From the NCBI RefSeq assembly GCF_014287585.1, contig NZ_JACOOJ010000040.1, positions 1 to 48,786 of the forward strand: a stretch of 48,786 bases of DNA, written 5' to 3'. This document shows, one piece after another, positions 37,259-47,670 of the stretch (within the stretch, counting starts at the first letter, position 1; every line of letters begins with the position of its first letter). Under the pieces are notes generated by a model. It had not been told where the DNA came from and made no database searches. It worked only from the letters and a program-made list of their open reading frames with translations. Both the position numbers and the translations under genes were made by a program. The stretch comes from Parabacteroides hominis. Lineage in GTDB: Bacteria; Bacteroidota; Bacteroidia; Bacteroidales; Tannerellaceae.

Positions 37259-40057
37259 TTATTTTAGTTGTGACAAAGGTACGAAATTCTCCAATTTCAA
37301 TATTCCCAAAGAAGACGGGATATGGAAGTCCGGTTCGGCAGCATCAGGGACGATCCAGGACGACCAGATCACGCTGTCTTTGGCATCACCGAAATAATCG
37401 GCCCGGTAAACACCCATGCGGATCTCGCCGTCCGGAGAGATCAAACCTAATTCTTTTAGCGACTTCAACGAAATAGAACCTTCCACGCGGTAGGAGTCTT
37501 TGCCGACATAGGTTGCCAGCTTCAGATCCTTGAAGTTCCAGTTAAAATCAAACTTACGATAGTTATGCGCTTCATAATCCATCACTTTCCCTTGCGGGTC
37601 GATCTCTGCACAATAGTAGGTCTTCATCTCCGGGTCCTTGCTCATGAAAAACTCGATCCGGTCGCCATTGCCGACAGAGGCTTCCGTCTTCTCTTCATTA
37701 TAGACCAAAGTCGTATCAGACACTACATACAGGAAATAGAGATTCTTCTTATCGTGACAGACATAAAAAGCGGTTTCGTCTTTCTTCGCCCCATCCCAGG
37801 GAGCGGTCAGCCCTGTTACAACCGGAGCGATTTTCCAATCGTCATGTTTTCCATCCACATTGATCCCCTTGACAAAAGGAGCACTGATAAACGGCTGCAC
37901 GGAAATGCTTTTCCCCGGTTCATGGCAGGGAGGGAAGACGATCTTTACATCCTGCCCGTTCATTTTAAGTGACAAAAAACGTTGTTTATGAGTCGGATCA
38001 GCTGCTTCGATCTGCCAGTTGCCGTTATGCGGACGGAACATATAAATGCCCGGTGTCTGTATATCGACCTGCAAATCTTTCTGCAGGTCCAGCATCTGCG
38101 GCTCATAAGCCGTCACATAAAAGCAGTCGCCGACGGCAACCGCCTGGACCGCTTGATCGTTACGGATCACTTGTATATCCTGCACCGGGAAAGCGGCCGT
38201 TTTTTCGGCAGTGGAAGCCGGGAGGATCAGATATTGATAACCGGCATTATCTTTTTTTCCATGATCGATATATAGACTGACAATCTCGCCTTCCACCGTT
38301 TTAGGAGCGTACGACCCCATAAAGTCGCACCAGCGACCGGAACGCTTTTCCGAGATAGCCACACATGCGGAGGGTTGCAACAAGATATACCCAGTGTTAT
38401 CATGGAAGAAACATAGTTTTTCCGCGGAAGAAACATACTTTCCTTGTACCGGCAACCAGTCGCCATCGGCATAACGAAGCAAATCGCCGTGTTTCACCCG
38501 TTGGTCGATGGAAGTCGTAACCGCCAAAGTGCTATCCGAATGAATCCCGGCTCCAAGGCAAAGGACATAATCACGGGTAAAGATCCAGGACTTATGCGCA
38601 TGCAAACCATCCCGGTCCAGGATCATTGCCGTCATTCCGGTCTGTCCGTCCGTCACGCCCCCGACAAAGGCTGTCTTGTTTCGCACATGCGCTCCATAGT
38701 GGAAAAAGGCGGGTACGGGAGCTTCGCTCTCATAAGAGGTGATGCCCGGAATCTTGCGCCAGTCCCAGAAGGGGAAAATATTCAGATATTCGTCGCCCCG
38801 GCAATAGGTGTACAGAGCACCGTCGCCCATATAAAATCCTTTCAGGTTATCTTCGTTCACCAATTCCGTACCGATCACCCGGTCGGAAGCCATCTTGACC
38901 GAAGCCATCCAGCCGGAAGAGCGATGAACGGTCTGGTCGGAATCCCAGAAATGCTTATGTCCGGTGAAACCACTCCCTTTTCTCTCCGGCGCATAGTTAT
39001 CCTGCAGGAATTCGTTCATCTGCCGGATATCATCTCCGGAACTGCCCCGCATCAGGGCGTTTGTCGCAAAGGCCAGGCTGAACGCCTTATGAATCTGTGC
39101 GCTATGGAACAGTTGCCGGTCCAGTGCATTGACATCCATATATCCTTTCCAGACAATCCAGCGGTAACCGTTCAGGAGAAAAGCATTCAAGATGCCCTGC
39201 TGCTCCTCGTTCAGTGCAAAAACGGTTCCCGCAAACAGGCCGGAATAGGCACTCATCTCCGTCAGGAAAGCCAACCCGTAGTTGCCGAATTGTTGCTGAG
39301 GACCGTGTTGGTGGAAGCTCCAGTCGCTCTTGATCCCTTCCTGCATCCCGGTCGTAATTTCGGAAACAATCGTATCACGGGCTGCCTTCACCAGTTCGAA
39401 ATCGTCTTGCAACAATCCGCGTATCAGCACATTCCCTGCAAGCCATACTTTATTCTGCCCGGTCATGCCGAACTTGGCATTTTCCATCACTTCGACGGCG
39501 GCATCCTTTTCCTCCGGGTCCAACCGGTCTTTCATCAGCAAGAAAGCAGGCCCCAATGTTTTAGGAATGCCGATCTGATTGTACCACCAGTTCTTGCATA
39601 CCGGTTTTTCCCGGAACCAATAGCCAAACGCCTGGTGAATGACAGCTTCGAGCTTCGGCCCCCAATGGCAATCGCCTTCTTCCGCCCTGTAGAGCTTGGC
39701 GAGTTCCAGGACACGGTCGGCGTGTTCCTTGACAGACCAGCCCGAACGTTTCTGGTCATTATAGTTAATATCCGGCCAGGAACCGTCTTCCCGGATCGTT
39801 TCGATATAATCCGTTATCTTTTCGACGTTAAAGGGATAACGCTGGTGAAGCTCGACAACGACCTGGTCCGAGATCTCCGTTTCAGGTTGTATGCCGGACA
39901 AAAGTTCGACCAGAGAAGCGGTCTGTTCGTCATTCGATATAAAAGACCGGATATAGTTTTGCTGAAGCCGTTCCAATTCCTGTTGCGGTGTTTGTGCAAA
40001 CAAGGGAATCGTCACAAAAGAGAATACAAGCAGAGAAACCTTATTTCGTAAATTCAT
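37259..40057 (-). CDS. PL8-family polysaccharide lyase with C-terminal CBM9-like domain
   Basis: A 932-residue secreted protein (signal peptide to FAQ, residue 21). Residues about 25-690 are a family 8 lyase: an alpha barrel with KNWWYNQIG (156-158 aromatic patch), N202 in TGQNKVW, H251 and Y260 in [13 protein letters not shown], then the beta-sheet domains with [14 protein letters not shown] and [14 protein letters not shown]202, H251 and Y260 match the catalytic spacing of hyaluronate/chondroitin lyases. Residues about 725-925 resemble the CBM9-like sugar-binding fold ([29 protein letters not shown]). The natural substrate may be chondroitin, hyaluronan or another uronic-acid polymer. No SusCD or sulfatase genes are nearby; it lies 9 bp after glpF. 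Confidence 0.85.
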   Translation of the reverse strand: MNLRNKVSLLVFSFVTIPLFAQTPQQELERLQQNYIRSFISNDEQTASLVELLSGIQPETEISDQVVVELHQRYPFNVEKITDYIETIREDGSWPDINYNDQKRSGWSVKEHADRVLELAKLYRAEEGDCHWGPKLEAVIHQAFGYWFREKPVCKNWWYNQIGIPKTLGPAFLLMKDRLDPEEKDAAVEVMENAKFGMTGQNKVWLAGNVLIRGLLQDDFELVKAARDTIVSEITTGMQEGIKSDWSFHQHGPQQQFGNYGLAFLTEMSAYSGLFAGTVFALNEEQQGILNAFLLNGYRWIVWKGYMDVNALDRQLFHSAQIHKAFSLAFATNALMRGSSGDDIRQMNEFLQDNYAPERKGSGFTGHKHFWDSDQTVHRSSGWMASVKMASDRVIGTELVNEDNLKGFYMGDGALYTYCRGDEYLNIFPFWDWRKIPGITSYESEAPVPAFFHYGAHVRNKTAFVGGVTDGQTGMTAMILDRDGLHAHKSWIFTRDYVLCLGAGIHSDSTLAVTTSIDQRVKHGDLLRYADGDWLPVQGKYVSSAEKLCFFHDNTGYILLQPSACVAISEKRSGRWCDFMGSYAPKTVEGEIVSLYIDHGKKDNAGYQYLILPASTAEKTAAFPVQDIQVIRNDQAVQAVAVGDCFYVTAYEPQMLDLQKDLQVDIQTPGIYMFRPHNGNWQIEAADPTHKQRFLSLKMNGQDVKIVFPPCHEPGKSISVQPFISAPFVKGINVDGKHDDWKIAPVVTGLTAPWDGAKKDETAFYVCHDKKNLYFLYVVSDTTLVYNEEKTEASVGNGDRIEFFMSKDPEMKTYYCAEIDPQGKVMDYEAHNYRKFDFNWNFKDLKLATYVGKDSYRVEGSISLKSLKELGLISPDGEIRMGVYRADYFGDAKDSVIWSSWIVPDAAEPDFHIPSSLGILKLENFVPLSQLK

Positions 40058-40066
40058 GGTATATAA

Positions 40067-40804
40067 TTATAGAATATAATACAACATAGCAGCTAAGGCT
40101 GCCCCGGCAACCGGTCCCAGAACGGGAATCCAGGCGTATCCCCACTGGCTACCGCCTTTCCCTTTTATCGGCAATAGTGCGTGCATGCAACGGGGAGCCA
40201 GGTCACGGGCCGGATTGATCGCATAGCCGGTCGGGCCGCCCAGCGACAACCCGATCACCCAAACGGTAAATGCCACCGGCAATGCCCCTACAGAGCCCAG
40301 CCCGATCGGTAACGTGCTGTTGCTATCCTTCAAAGAAAGCTCGCCGCCCGTGATATAGAACACGACAAACATCAGGGCAAACGTACCGACTGCCTCCGTC
40401 AGAAAATTAATAGCCGGACTCTTTATCGCCGGACTGGTGCAAAACACACCTAACATCGCATCCGGATCATCCGTCACCTCAAAATGATCTTTATAGACAA
40501 GCCAGACCAAAAGCGCGCCTAAAGCCGCACCTAACATTTGAGCGACAATATATTGACACACGTCGCACCAGGGGAAAGTGCCTCCGATAGCCAACCCGAT
40601 GGAAACGGCCGGATTCAGATGCGCCCCGCTATACGGGCCTGCCACCACCACTCCTATAAACACGCCCAAAGCCCAGGCTGTCGTAATAGCCATCCAGCCT
40701 GCACCGTGCCCTTTCGTCTTACTCAGGCACACATTCGCCACAACGCCTCCTCCCATCAGGATCAGAAGCATGGTTCCCAAAAATTCCGCTATAAATGGTG
40801 TCAT
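40067..40804 (-). CDS. glpF: Glycerol uptake facilitator GlpF
   Basis: A 245-residue aquaporin-family membrane channel with six membrane helices and the two pore motifs, GAHLNPAVS and GYAINPARD (NPA boxes). Asp after the second NPA (NPARD) is typical of glycerol channels rather than water channels. It follows glpK by 31 bp on the minus strand. Confidence 0.93.
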   Translation of the reverse strand: MTPFIAEFLGTMLLILMGGGVVANVCLSKTKGHGAGWMAITTAWALGVFIGVVVAGPYSGAHLNPAVSIGLAIGGTFPWCDVCQYIVAQMLGAALGALLVWLVYKDHFEVTDDPDAMLGVFCTSPAIKSPAINFLTEAVGTFALMFVVFYITGGELSLKDSNSTLPIGLGSVGALPVAFTVWVIGLSLGGPTGYAINPARDLAPRCMHALLPIKGKGGSQWGYAWIPVLGPVAGAALAAMLYYIL

Positions 40805-40835
40805 GATATCAGATTTATGATTTATAAATTGCCAA

Positions 40836-42338
40836 TTACTCCGCTGCCCAGTTCAAACTTCTCCCCACCGCCTTGTGCCATTCGGCAAGCAAAGCATCCG
40901 CCGTTTCTTCATGCATTTCGGCGCTAAAGATATTATCCAAGGACCACTGGTCTTTCAATTCATCCACATCTTTCCAGTACCCGATCGCAAGTCCTGCCAG
41001 ATAGGCGGCTCCGAGTGCCGTTGTTTCGAGGACACGCGGACGAACCACCGGACAACGGCAGATATCCGCCTGGAACTGCATCAGGAAGTTATTGGCGATC
41101 GCTCCGCCATCCACGCGTATCTCTTTCGGCTTGGCATGTATGTCGTTCTCCATCGCCATCAAAACATCATAGACCTGGTAACAAATGCCTTCCAGGGCGG
41201 CACGGGTCAGATGGGCGGCGCTCGTCCCGCGTGTGATCCCGATGATGGCGCCACGGGCATACTGATCCCAGTAAGGAGCGCCCAGCCCGGTCAATGCAGG
41301 CACAAAATAGACACCGCCATTATCCGGAACGGAATTAGCCAATTGCTCCGTGACAGCAGCACTCTGTATCAACCCTAATTCATCACGCAGCCATTGAACG
41401 ACCGCACCTCCGACAAAGACACTTCCTTCCAGCGCATACGTCACTTTGCCGTCCAGCTTCCAGGCAATCGTCGTCAGCAGGTTATTTTGAGACAAAACAG
41501 GCTTGCTCCCGGTATTCAGGATCATAAAGCATCCTGTCCCGTATGTCGTCTTGATCATGCCGATGTCCGTACACAGTTGGCCGAACAGGGCGGCTTGCTG
41601 GTCACCCGCCATTCCCGAAACAGGGATGCCGGTCTTAAATATAGGGGTGGAAGTCTCGCAATATACCTCGCTGCTGCTCTTCACTTCAGGCATCATGGAT
41701 GCCGGGATTTGGAAAAGGTCGAGCAGTTCCTTATCCCATTCCTGCGTATGGATATTGAACAACATCGTACGGGAGGCATTCGTTATATCCGTAATAAATT
41801 CGGTTCCGCGGGTCAGTTTCCAGACCAGCCAGGAATCGACCGTACCGAAACAAAGTTCCCCACGCTCGGCACGTTCCCGGACTCCTTTCACATGATCCAG
41901 AATCCAACGTATCTTCGTTGCGGAGAAATAAGCATCGATCACCAATCCCGTCTTTTGCTGGATCAGGGAAGCATAGCCTTTTGCTTTCAGGTCTTCGCAA
42001 TAGTCTGCCGTACGCCGGTCCTGCCAGACGATGGCGTTATAGACCGGAAAACCGGTCTCACGGTCCCATATGATCGTCGTTTCGCGCTGGTTGGCAATGC
42101 CGATGCAAGCTATATGTGCATCCGTCACATCGGCTTTTGCCATCGCTTCTTTGATGGCTGACGACTGTGTGTACCAGATTTCGTTCGGATCATGCTCCAC
42201 CCAGCCGGGCTTAGGGAAATACTGCTGGAATGTTTTCTGCGCCAACGTAATGATATTACCCTGATGGCTGAAAAGGATGGCTCTCGAAGAGGTCGTGCCC
42301 TGGTCGATAGCCAGCACGTATTTATTTCTGAAATTCAT
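40836..42338 (-). CDS. glpK: Glycerol kinase GlpK
   Basis: A 500-residue FGGY-family kinase that phosphorylates glycerol to glycerol-3-phosphate. Motifs: [12 protein letters not shown] (phosphate loop), [26 protein letters not shown] and [17 protein letters not shown]. It lies 21 bp after glpD in the same direction; product flow is GlpF to GlpK to GlpD. Confidence 0.96.
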   Translation of the reverse strand: MNFRNKYVLAIDQGTTSSRAILFSHQGNIITLAQKTFQQYFPKPGWVEHDPNEIWYTQSSAIKEAMAKADVTDAHIACIGIANQRETTIIWDRETGFPVYNAIVWQDRRTADYCEDLKAKGYASLIQQKTGLVIDAYFSATKIRWILDHVKGVRERAERGELCFGTVDSWLVWKLTRGTEFITDITNASRTMLFNIHTQEWDKELLDLFQIPASMMPEVKSSSEVYCETSTPIFKTGIPVSGMAGDQQAALFGQLCTDIGMIKTTYGTGCFMILNTGSKPVLSQNNLLTTIAWKLDGKVTYALEGSVFVGGAVVQWLRDELGLIQSAAVTEQLANSVPDNGGVYFVPALTGLGAPYWDQYARGAIIGITRGTSAAHLTRAALEGICYQVYDVLMAMENDIHAKPKEIRVDGGAIANNFLMQFQADICRCPVVRPRVLETTALGAAYLAGLAIGYWKDVDELKDQWSLDNIFSAEMHEETADALLAEWHKAVGRSLNWAAE

Positions 42339-42359
42339 ATTTTTTGTTTCATTAGGTTA

Positions 42360-43934
42360 TCAATTCAATATATAATTTGAAGCTACCCGGCCGAAGTCTT
42401 TAAGCTGGGCGGCCTGCCATGTTTCGTCCTTCCGCCGTTCTTTTGCTAAAATAGCGACCACGGCAGGAGCCATTTGCATCGCGGCACGTGCGTCCATAAA
42501 GAGTATACGCAACCGGCGCGCCAAGACATCCTCCAGTGTCCGTGCCATTTCGTTCCGGACGATCCAGGTGACCTCTCCTTTGGTAAAAGCATATTGGGGA
42601 TGCAGCCTTTCGCCCATCTCCGGCGAGGAAGCCGTTAAAGTCCGTATCTCATCCGCATCCGTCCCGTATACATACAACGGATCGGAGAAGTCAGGATTCG
42701 GCCGGGAACCATGGACAGGATAATGCTCCGTCACACACTCCCGTGTCGGGATATGCATATAACGGATCGCATAGTCCAACGTGTCCTGTGCCATCTTCCT
42801 ATATGTTGTCCATTTTCCCCCGATAATCGTTATTAAACCGGATTTTTCACGAATCAGTTTATGGCTCCTGGATATCTCCTTTGTTTTCTTACCTTCATTA
42901 CGGGGAGCAGCAAGCGGACGGAGACCTGCAAATACGGAAAGCACATCGCTTCGCCGGGGAGCCCGTGCCAGGTACTTCCCTGCGGTATCGAGTATAAATT
43001 GTATTTCCTGTTCGAGTGCGACCGGTTCCGTCCCGGCATGCTCCATCAACGTGTCGGTCGTGCCGACCACAACTTTATTATGCCAGGGGACGGCAAAGAG
43101 CACGCGCCCGTCGGATGTCTTCGGGATCATCACGGCACAATCGCTCTCCAGGAAAGAAGCATCTAAAATCAGATGCACTCCCTGGCTGGGACGTACGGTG
43201 GGGCGATTGCCCGGCTTGTCCATCTGCAGGATATCATCGGCAAAAACACCTGTTGCATTGATCACGGAACGGGCTTGCACGGAATAGACCGTACCCGTTT
43301 CTTCGTCGCGGACCTGCACACCGGAAATTTGACCTTCTTCTTTCAGGAGAGAGATTACATTCATATAATTCAAGACACATGCACCGGCATCGACCGCCGT
43401 ACGGACGAGGTTAATGGCCAGGCGTGAATCGTCAAACTGTCCGTCATGATAAAGCACACCCGCTGTCATTCCCTCGCGGCGAAGCATCGGGACTGTCCGG
43501 CTCACACGTTTAGGACCGATACAGACAGATCTTCCGAGACTGAGACCACGCGCCATCAGATCATAAAGAACCAGACCGATCGTATAAAAAGGCCCCTCCC
43601 ACCAACGGTAGCAAGGGATCAGGAAAAGTTGGTCTTTCACTAAATGGGGAGCATTATGCCGGAGCAAACCCCGCTCACGAAGCGCTTCACGAACCAAAGC
43701 GATATCGCCTTGTGCCAGATAACGGACACCTCCATGCACCAGTTTCGTACTCCGGCTGGAAGTTCCCTTCGTAAAGTCCGAGCGCTCAAACAAAGCCACA
43801 CTGTATCCGCGGGTCACAGCATCGAGCGCCACACCCAGACCGGTAGCGCCGCCGCCAATCACGACAAAATCAAAGATCTTGCCTTTGTCATACAATTGAG
43901 AAATAATAGATTCCCGTTCCATATCCCGCGTCAT
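42360..43934 (-). CDS. glpD: Glycerol-3-phosphate dehydrogenase GlpD
   Basis: A 524-residue FAD-dependent enzyme that oxidises glycerol-3-phosphate to dihydroxyacetone phosphate at the inner membrane, feeding electrons to quinone. The Rossmann FAD motif VVIGGGATGLGVALD and the family motifs GTSSRSTKLVHGGVRYLAQG, YHDGQFDDSRL and TIIGGKWTTYRKMA are present. First gene of the glycerol run, with its own -7 box. ATG 43934 is used; ATG 43922 would give a more normal leader length. Confidence 0.95.
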   Translation of the reverse strand: MTRDMERESIISQLYDKGKIFDFVVIGGGATGLGVALDAVTRGYSVALFERSDFTKGTSSRSTKLVHGGVRYLAQGDIALVREALRERGLLRHNAPHLVKDQLFLIPCYRWWEGPFYTIGLVLYDLMARGLSLGRSVCIGPKRVSRTVPMLRREGMTAGVLYHDGQFDDSRLAINLVRTAVDAGACVLNYMNVISLLKEEGQISGVQVRDEETGTVYSVQARSVINATGVFADDILQMDKPGNRPTVRPSQGVHLILDASFLESDCAVMIPKTSDGRVLFAVPWHNKVVVGTTDTLMEHAGTEPVALEQEIQFILDTAGKYLARAPRRSDVLSVFAGLRPLAAPRNEGKKTKEISRSHKLIREKSGLITIIGGKWTTYRKMAQDTLDYAIRYMHIPTRECVTEHYPVHGSRPNPDFSDPLYVYGTDADEIRTLTASSPEMGERLHPQYAFTKGEVTWIVRNEMARTLEDVLARRLRILFMDARAAMQMAPAVVAILAKERRKDETWQAAQLKDFGRVASNYILN

Positions 43935-43950
43935 TAAAAGTTAACACTTA

Positions 43951-43958
43951 CAAATCTA
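43951..43958 (-). promoter_or_regulatory. -7 box for the glp run
   Basis: Minus strand TAGATTTG matches TAnnTTTG. The -33 region is not consensus. A start near 43945 leaves only about 10 nt before ATG 43934, which is why ATG 43922 is a candidate start. Confidence 0.4.
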
Positions 43959-44020
43959 ACAAATAAATTCCGATTATGGTTCCACCACCATGAAAAAGAA
44001 ACACACGGGCATAAAAAAAG

Positions 44021-44062
44021 AAATGCATGGGCATGGAATGACAATTCCACAACCATGCATTT
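44021..44062 (-). terminator. Terminator after the penicillin-binding protein gene
   Basis: AAATGCATGG pairs with CCATGCATTT, with GGAAT/ATTCC inside. On the minus strand a T-run follows (TTTCTTTTTTTATG). Confidence 0.85.
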
Positions 44063-44093
44063 TATTCATTGCACTCAAAGGCAAACCTGCCCT

Positions 44094-46439
44094 TTACTCA
44101 AACATCTTATCGATGCCACCCACATCTGTCGGCGTTTGCTTCCGTTCCTCTTCGGTCGTCATCTTACACGGATTCTGATATTGTTCGGGGATCTCGAAAT
44201 CTTCTTCCTGCGAATAGCCTAACGTTTTGTCCGCATAGACCTTCTGCATATAAAGCCCATAGATCGGCAAAGCCATACTGGCCCCCTGTCCTTCCGACAT
44301 CCGGTCGAAGTGGATGGAGCGGTCTTCGCCTCCGACCCATACTCCGGACACTAAGCTCGGCGTAAAGCCCATAAACCAACCGTCGGAGTTATTCTGTGTC
44401 GTACCAGTCTTTCCTCCCATCGGCGCCTTGATGCCATAACGGAAGCGGACACGGCTACCAGTACCGCCATCTATTACATTCTTCAACATGTGGAGCATTT
44501 TATAGGAAGCATCTTCCGTCAGCACCTCGCTCATCTGGGGATTGAAGTTGGCAATCGTATTTCCTGACATATCTTCTATACGGGTCACATACAACGGTTC
44601 GACACGTATTCCTTTATTGGCAAATGTCGTATAGCCACTTACCATTTCGCCCACCGACACATCCGGAGTACCCAGACAAATCGAAATCACCGGGTCCATC
44701 TCGTTCTTCAAACCGAACGAATGGAGCAGACGGACGAACGTATAAGGAGATAACTGGCTCATCAACCAGGCAGTCACCCAGTTGTCCGAGTTCTGCAACC
44801 CCCACTGTACGGAAACCATCTCGCCTATCAGTTTCTTATTCGCATTACGGGGTTCCCAAAGCCTGCCATTCTCATCGGTCAGCCGTTGTTGCACATGCAG
44901 CATCTCGTCGCAAGGGCTGATTCCCTCGATCATCGCCAGCGAATAAAGGAAGGGCTTGATAGTAGAACCGATCTGGCGACGTCCGCCATTTACCATGTCG
45001 TACTGGAAATCATTATAATCGATACCTCCCACATAAGCCTTTACATGGCCGGTACGCGGGTCCATCGACATAAATCCGGTACGCAGGAAACTCTTATGAT
45101 AACGGATCGAATCCATCGGCGACATGATCGTATCGATCGCCCCGTTCCAACTGAATACACGCATTTCGACAGGTTTGTCGAAAGCTGCTTTTATCTCTTT
45201 TTCACTCGCCCCGCCTTTTTTCATCGCGCGATAGCGGTCGGTCTGATGCATCGCACGCATAAAGATCGTATCGACTTCACCTTGCCGCAAATCACGTGAG
45301 AACGGAGCATAGCTCTTACCTTTCTTTTCTTTGAAGAAAGCGGGCTGCAAATACTCCCCGATATGTTCACGAACAGCATCTTCGGCATATTTCTGCATAC
45401 GGGAATCGATCGTCGTATAGATTTTCAATCCATCCGTGTACAAGTTATAAAACTCTCCGTCCGGCTTCTTGTTCTTGTTGCACCAGCCATACATCGGGTT
45501 TGTTTCCCAAGCTACCGAGTCCTCTTTGAACTGTTGCATCTGCCATCCCCTGTAATTTTTGCGTTCGGGCTTTTTAGCCGTCAGGGTCAGACGCAGGAAT
45601 TCACGGAAATAAGGCGCCAGACCGTCTTTATGGTCCATACGGTTGAAATGTATGGTAAGAGGCAATTTTTTCAGAGAATCGCATTCGGCCTGCGTGATGT
45701 AACCGGCTTTCAACATTTGTTCCAGAACCGTGTTCCGGCGTCCGCGCGTCCGGTCGTTATGCCGCACAGGATTGAAATAAGAAGGGTTCTTACACATCCC
45801 GACCAGCGTAGCGGCTTCCTCTATCTTCAATGTCTTGGGGGTTTTCCCGAAATAAACACGGGCAGCCGATTGTATTCCGACTGCATTGTAAAGGAAGTCG
45901 AACTTGTTCAAATACATATTGATAATCTCTTCCTTCGTATAGAAACGCTCCAACTGTACGGCAATCACCCATTCGATCGGTTTCTGGAATAAACGCTCCA
46001 TCACATTGTCCGCACTCGGCGAGAAAAGCTGTTTAGCCAACTGCTGCGTAATGGTACTACCGCCACCGCCACTTTTCTGCATCAGGATCCCACGTTTCAC
46101 AACCGCCCGGAACAAGCCCTGCGCGTCGATTCCGCTATGCTCTGCAAAGCGGACATCTTCGGTTGCAATCAATGCCTTCACCAAATCCGGCGAAAGGTCG
46201 TTATAGTTGACGAAAATACGATTGTCCTGACTATGGGCATAAGTAGCAAGTGTCTTTCCATCGGAAGAGATTACCTGTGAAGCGTATTTATCAATCGGAT
46301 TTTCAAGCTGCTCGACCGGAGGCATATAGCCTATCGAGCCTTTGGCTATTGCTGAAAACAATAAAACTACAGCACCTACTGCTATGGCAAACAGCACCCA
46401 GAACGAAATTATAATACCTTTTGTTATCTTTGAAGCCAC
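44094..46439 (-). CDS. Class A penicillin-binding protein (PBP1A-like)
   Basis: A 781-residue bifunctional peptidoglycan synthase. One N-terminal membrane anchor at about 8-31; glycosyltransferase GT51 domain with E94 in ATEDVRFAEHSG and GSTITQQLAKQL; transpeptidase domain with the active serine in GSTIKPF, an SxN-type motif (SDN in QNSDNWV) and KTGTT. It polymerises and crosslinks the wall. The start codon is GTG at 46439, chosen since no ATG lies nearby and a -7 box sits about 28 bp upstream. Confidence 0.94.
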   Translation of the reverse strand: MASKITKGIIISFWVLFAIAVGAVVLLFSAIAKGSIGYMPPVEQLENPIDKYASQVISSDGKTLATYAHSQDNRIFVNYNDLSPDLVKALIATEDVRFAEHSGIDAQGLFRAVVKRGILMQKSGGGGSTITQQLAKQLFSPSADNVMERLFQKPIEWVIAVQLERFYTKEEIINMYLNKFDFLYNAVGIQSAARVYFGKTPKTLKIEEAATLVGMCKNPSYFNPVRHNDRTRGRRNTVLEQMLKAGYITQAECDSLKKLPLTIHFNRMDHKDGLAPYFREFLRLTLTAKKPERKNYRGWQMQQFKEDSVAWETNPMYGWCNKNKKPDGEFYNLYTDGLKIYTTIDSRMQKYAEDAVREHIGEYLQPAFFKEKKGKSYAPFSRDLRQGEVDTIFMRAMHQTDRYRAMKKGGASEKEIKAAFDKPVEMRVFSWNGAIDTIMSPMDSIRYHKSFLRTGFMSMDPRTGHVKAYVGGIDYNDFQYDMVNGGRRQIGSTIKPFLYSLAMIEGISPCDEMLHVQQRLTDENGRLWEPRNANKKLIGEMVSVQWGLQNSDNWVTAWLMSQLSPYTFVRLLHSFGLKNEMDPVISICLGTPDVSVGEMVSGYTTFANKGIRVEPLYVTRIEDMSGNTIANFNPQMSEVLTEDASYKMLHMLKNVIDGGTGSRVRFRYGIKAPMGGKTGTTQNNSDGWFMGFTPSLVSGVWVGGEDRSIHFDRMSEGQGASMALPIYGLYMQKVYADKTLGYSQEEDFEIPEQYQNPCKMTTEEERKQTPTDVGGIDKMFE

Positions 46440-46466
46440 TTTTCTCTATCTTTCTTGTTTTGGGCA

Positions 46467-46474
46467 CAAAGGTA
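46467..46474 (-). promoter_or_regulatory. -7 box for the penicillin-binding protein gene
   Basis: Minus strand TACCTTTG matches TAnnTTTG exactly and lies 27 bp before the GTG start. No clear -33 box. Confidence 0.5.
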
Positions 46475-46519
46475 ATAATTTATAAGACACTCCTTCACCA
46501 CTGTATCAAGCAATTTATG

Positions 46520-47566
46520 TTAAACCAAATACTTCGCCAATAAATAGCCGCCACCTAACAACCAGATATACAATACTGCCGCCAAGACAAAAGGCTTCGC
46601 CCCGGCTTTTTTAAACTTCTCGATGCTGGTTTCCGTCCCCAACGCCGTCATCGCCATCGTCAACATAAACGTATCTATATTATTGATTCCGTCCACAACC
46701 GTATGAGGCAACAGGTCAAAGGAGTTGAAACCGATCACAGCCAGGAAACCGAAAGCGAACCAGGGGATCGTGATCTTCCCCCGTTTGCCAACCTCATTCC
46801 CTATTCCTTTCACCCCGTTGGAAACCGCTTTCACAGCCGTACGTGCCAAAACAAAACTCATTATCACCAGCACCGGCGCCAGCATCATGACACGGATCAT
46901 CTTCACGATAATGGCAGAGTCCGAAATTTCTTTCCCCATTGCATTACCAGCGCCAACCACATGCGCCACCTCATGAAGCGTAGACCCCGTGTAGAGCCCC
47001 ATCTGCTCAGGTGACAGGTCCAGAATGCCGGCACGATACATGGCCGGATAGAGAAACATGGACAAAGTCCCGAAAATAACGACCGTCGAAACGGCAACAG
47101 CTGTTTTATGCGGCTCGCCCTTCACCACCGGTTCGGCTCCCAGCACGGCAGCAGCTCCGCAAATGGCACTACCGGTCGAAGTCAAAAGGGCAAGATCACG
47201 GTCCATCTTTAGCAGACGTCCCACAAACATGCCTATAAAGATCGTAGCGGCTACGATGATCACATCGATCAGGATGGCATGAAGCCCGATCGCCACCACA
47301 CTCTGGAATGTCAGCCTGAAACCATACAACACGATACCTGCACGCAAAACCTGTTTCGTGCAGAACAGGATACCAGGAACCCAAGTCTCCGGCAAATGGT
47401 TACGCAAACTGTTCGCATAGATCATGCCTAATATGATTCCGACAATCAGCGGACTGAAAGAAAGATTTTTGACAAAGGGAAACTCCGCAATATAAAAAGC
47501 AGAGCATGAGAAGAGGGTTATCAACAGGACACCATGAAGTACGTTACTCCTTTTTTCGCTAAACAT
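46520..47566 (-). CDS. yeiH: YeiH/UPF0324-family membrane transporter
   Basis: A 348-residue protein with about 10 membrane segments of the YeiH family (often called putative sulfate exporters). Family features: SPLIVGIILGMIYAN, GIVLYGFRLT, STGSAICGAAAVLGAEPVV and TGSTLHEVAHVVGAG. The first possible codon upstream is TTG; ATG 47566 is the better start. It lies 104 bp after a LysR regulator on the same strand, an arrangement common for this family. Confidence 0.9.
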   Translation of the reverse strand: MFSEKRSNVLHGVLLITLFSCSAFYIAEFPFVKNLSFSPLIVGIILGMIYANSLRNHLPETWVPGILFCTKQVLRAGIVLYGFRLTFQSVVAIGLHAILIDVIIVAATIFIGMFVGRLLKMDRDLALLTSTGSAICGAAAVLGAEPVVKGEPHKTAVAVSTVVIFGTLSMFLYPAMYRAGILDLSPEQMGLYTGSTLHEVAHVVGAGNAMGKEISDSAIIVKMIRVMMLAPVLVIMSFVLARTAVKAVSNGVKGIGNEVGKRGKITIPWFAFGFLAVIGFNSFDLLPHTVVDGINNIDTFMLTMAMTALGTETSIEKFKKAGAKPFVLAAVLYIWLLGGGYLLAKYLV

Positions 47567-47670
47567 ATTCAATTAAGTTTAAAATCCATTACTTTTTCAA
47601 AACCGACGCAAAAGTAAAGTTTTTTCACTACTCCCTGCCCTAATAAGTTTTTATGGAGTATAACATCAGG

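Noticed and set aside
38444..40051. A 535-codon plus-strand frame opposite the PL8 lyase gene.
   Set aside because: The minus strand has a signal peptide, catalytic residues and domain order; the plus frame has none of these.
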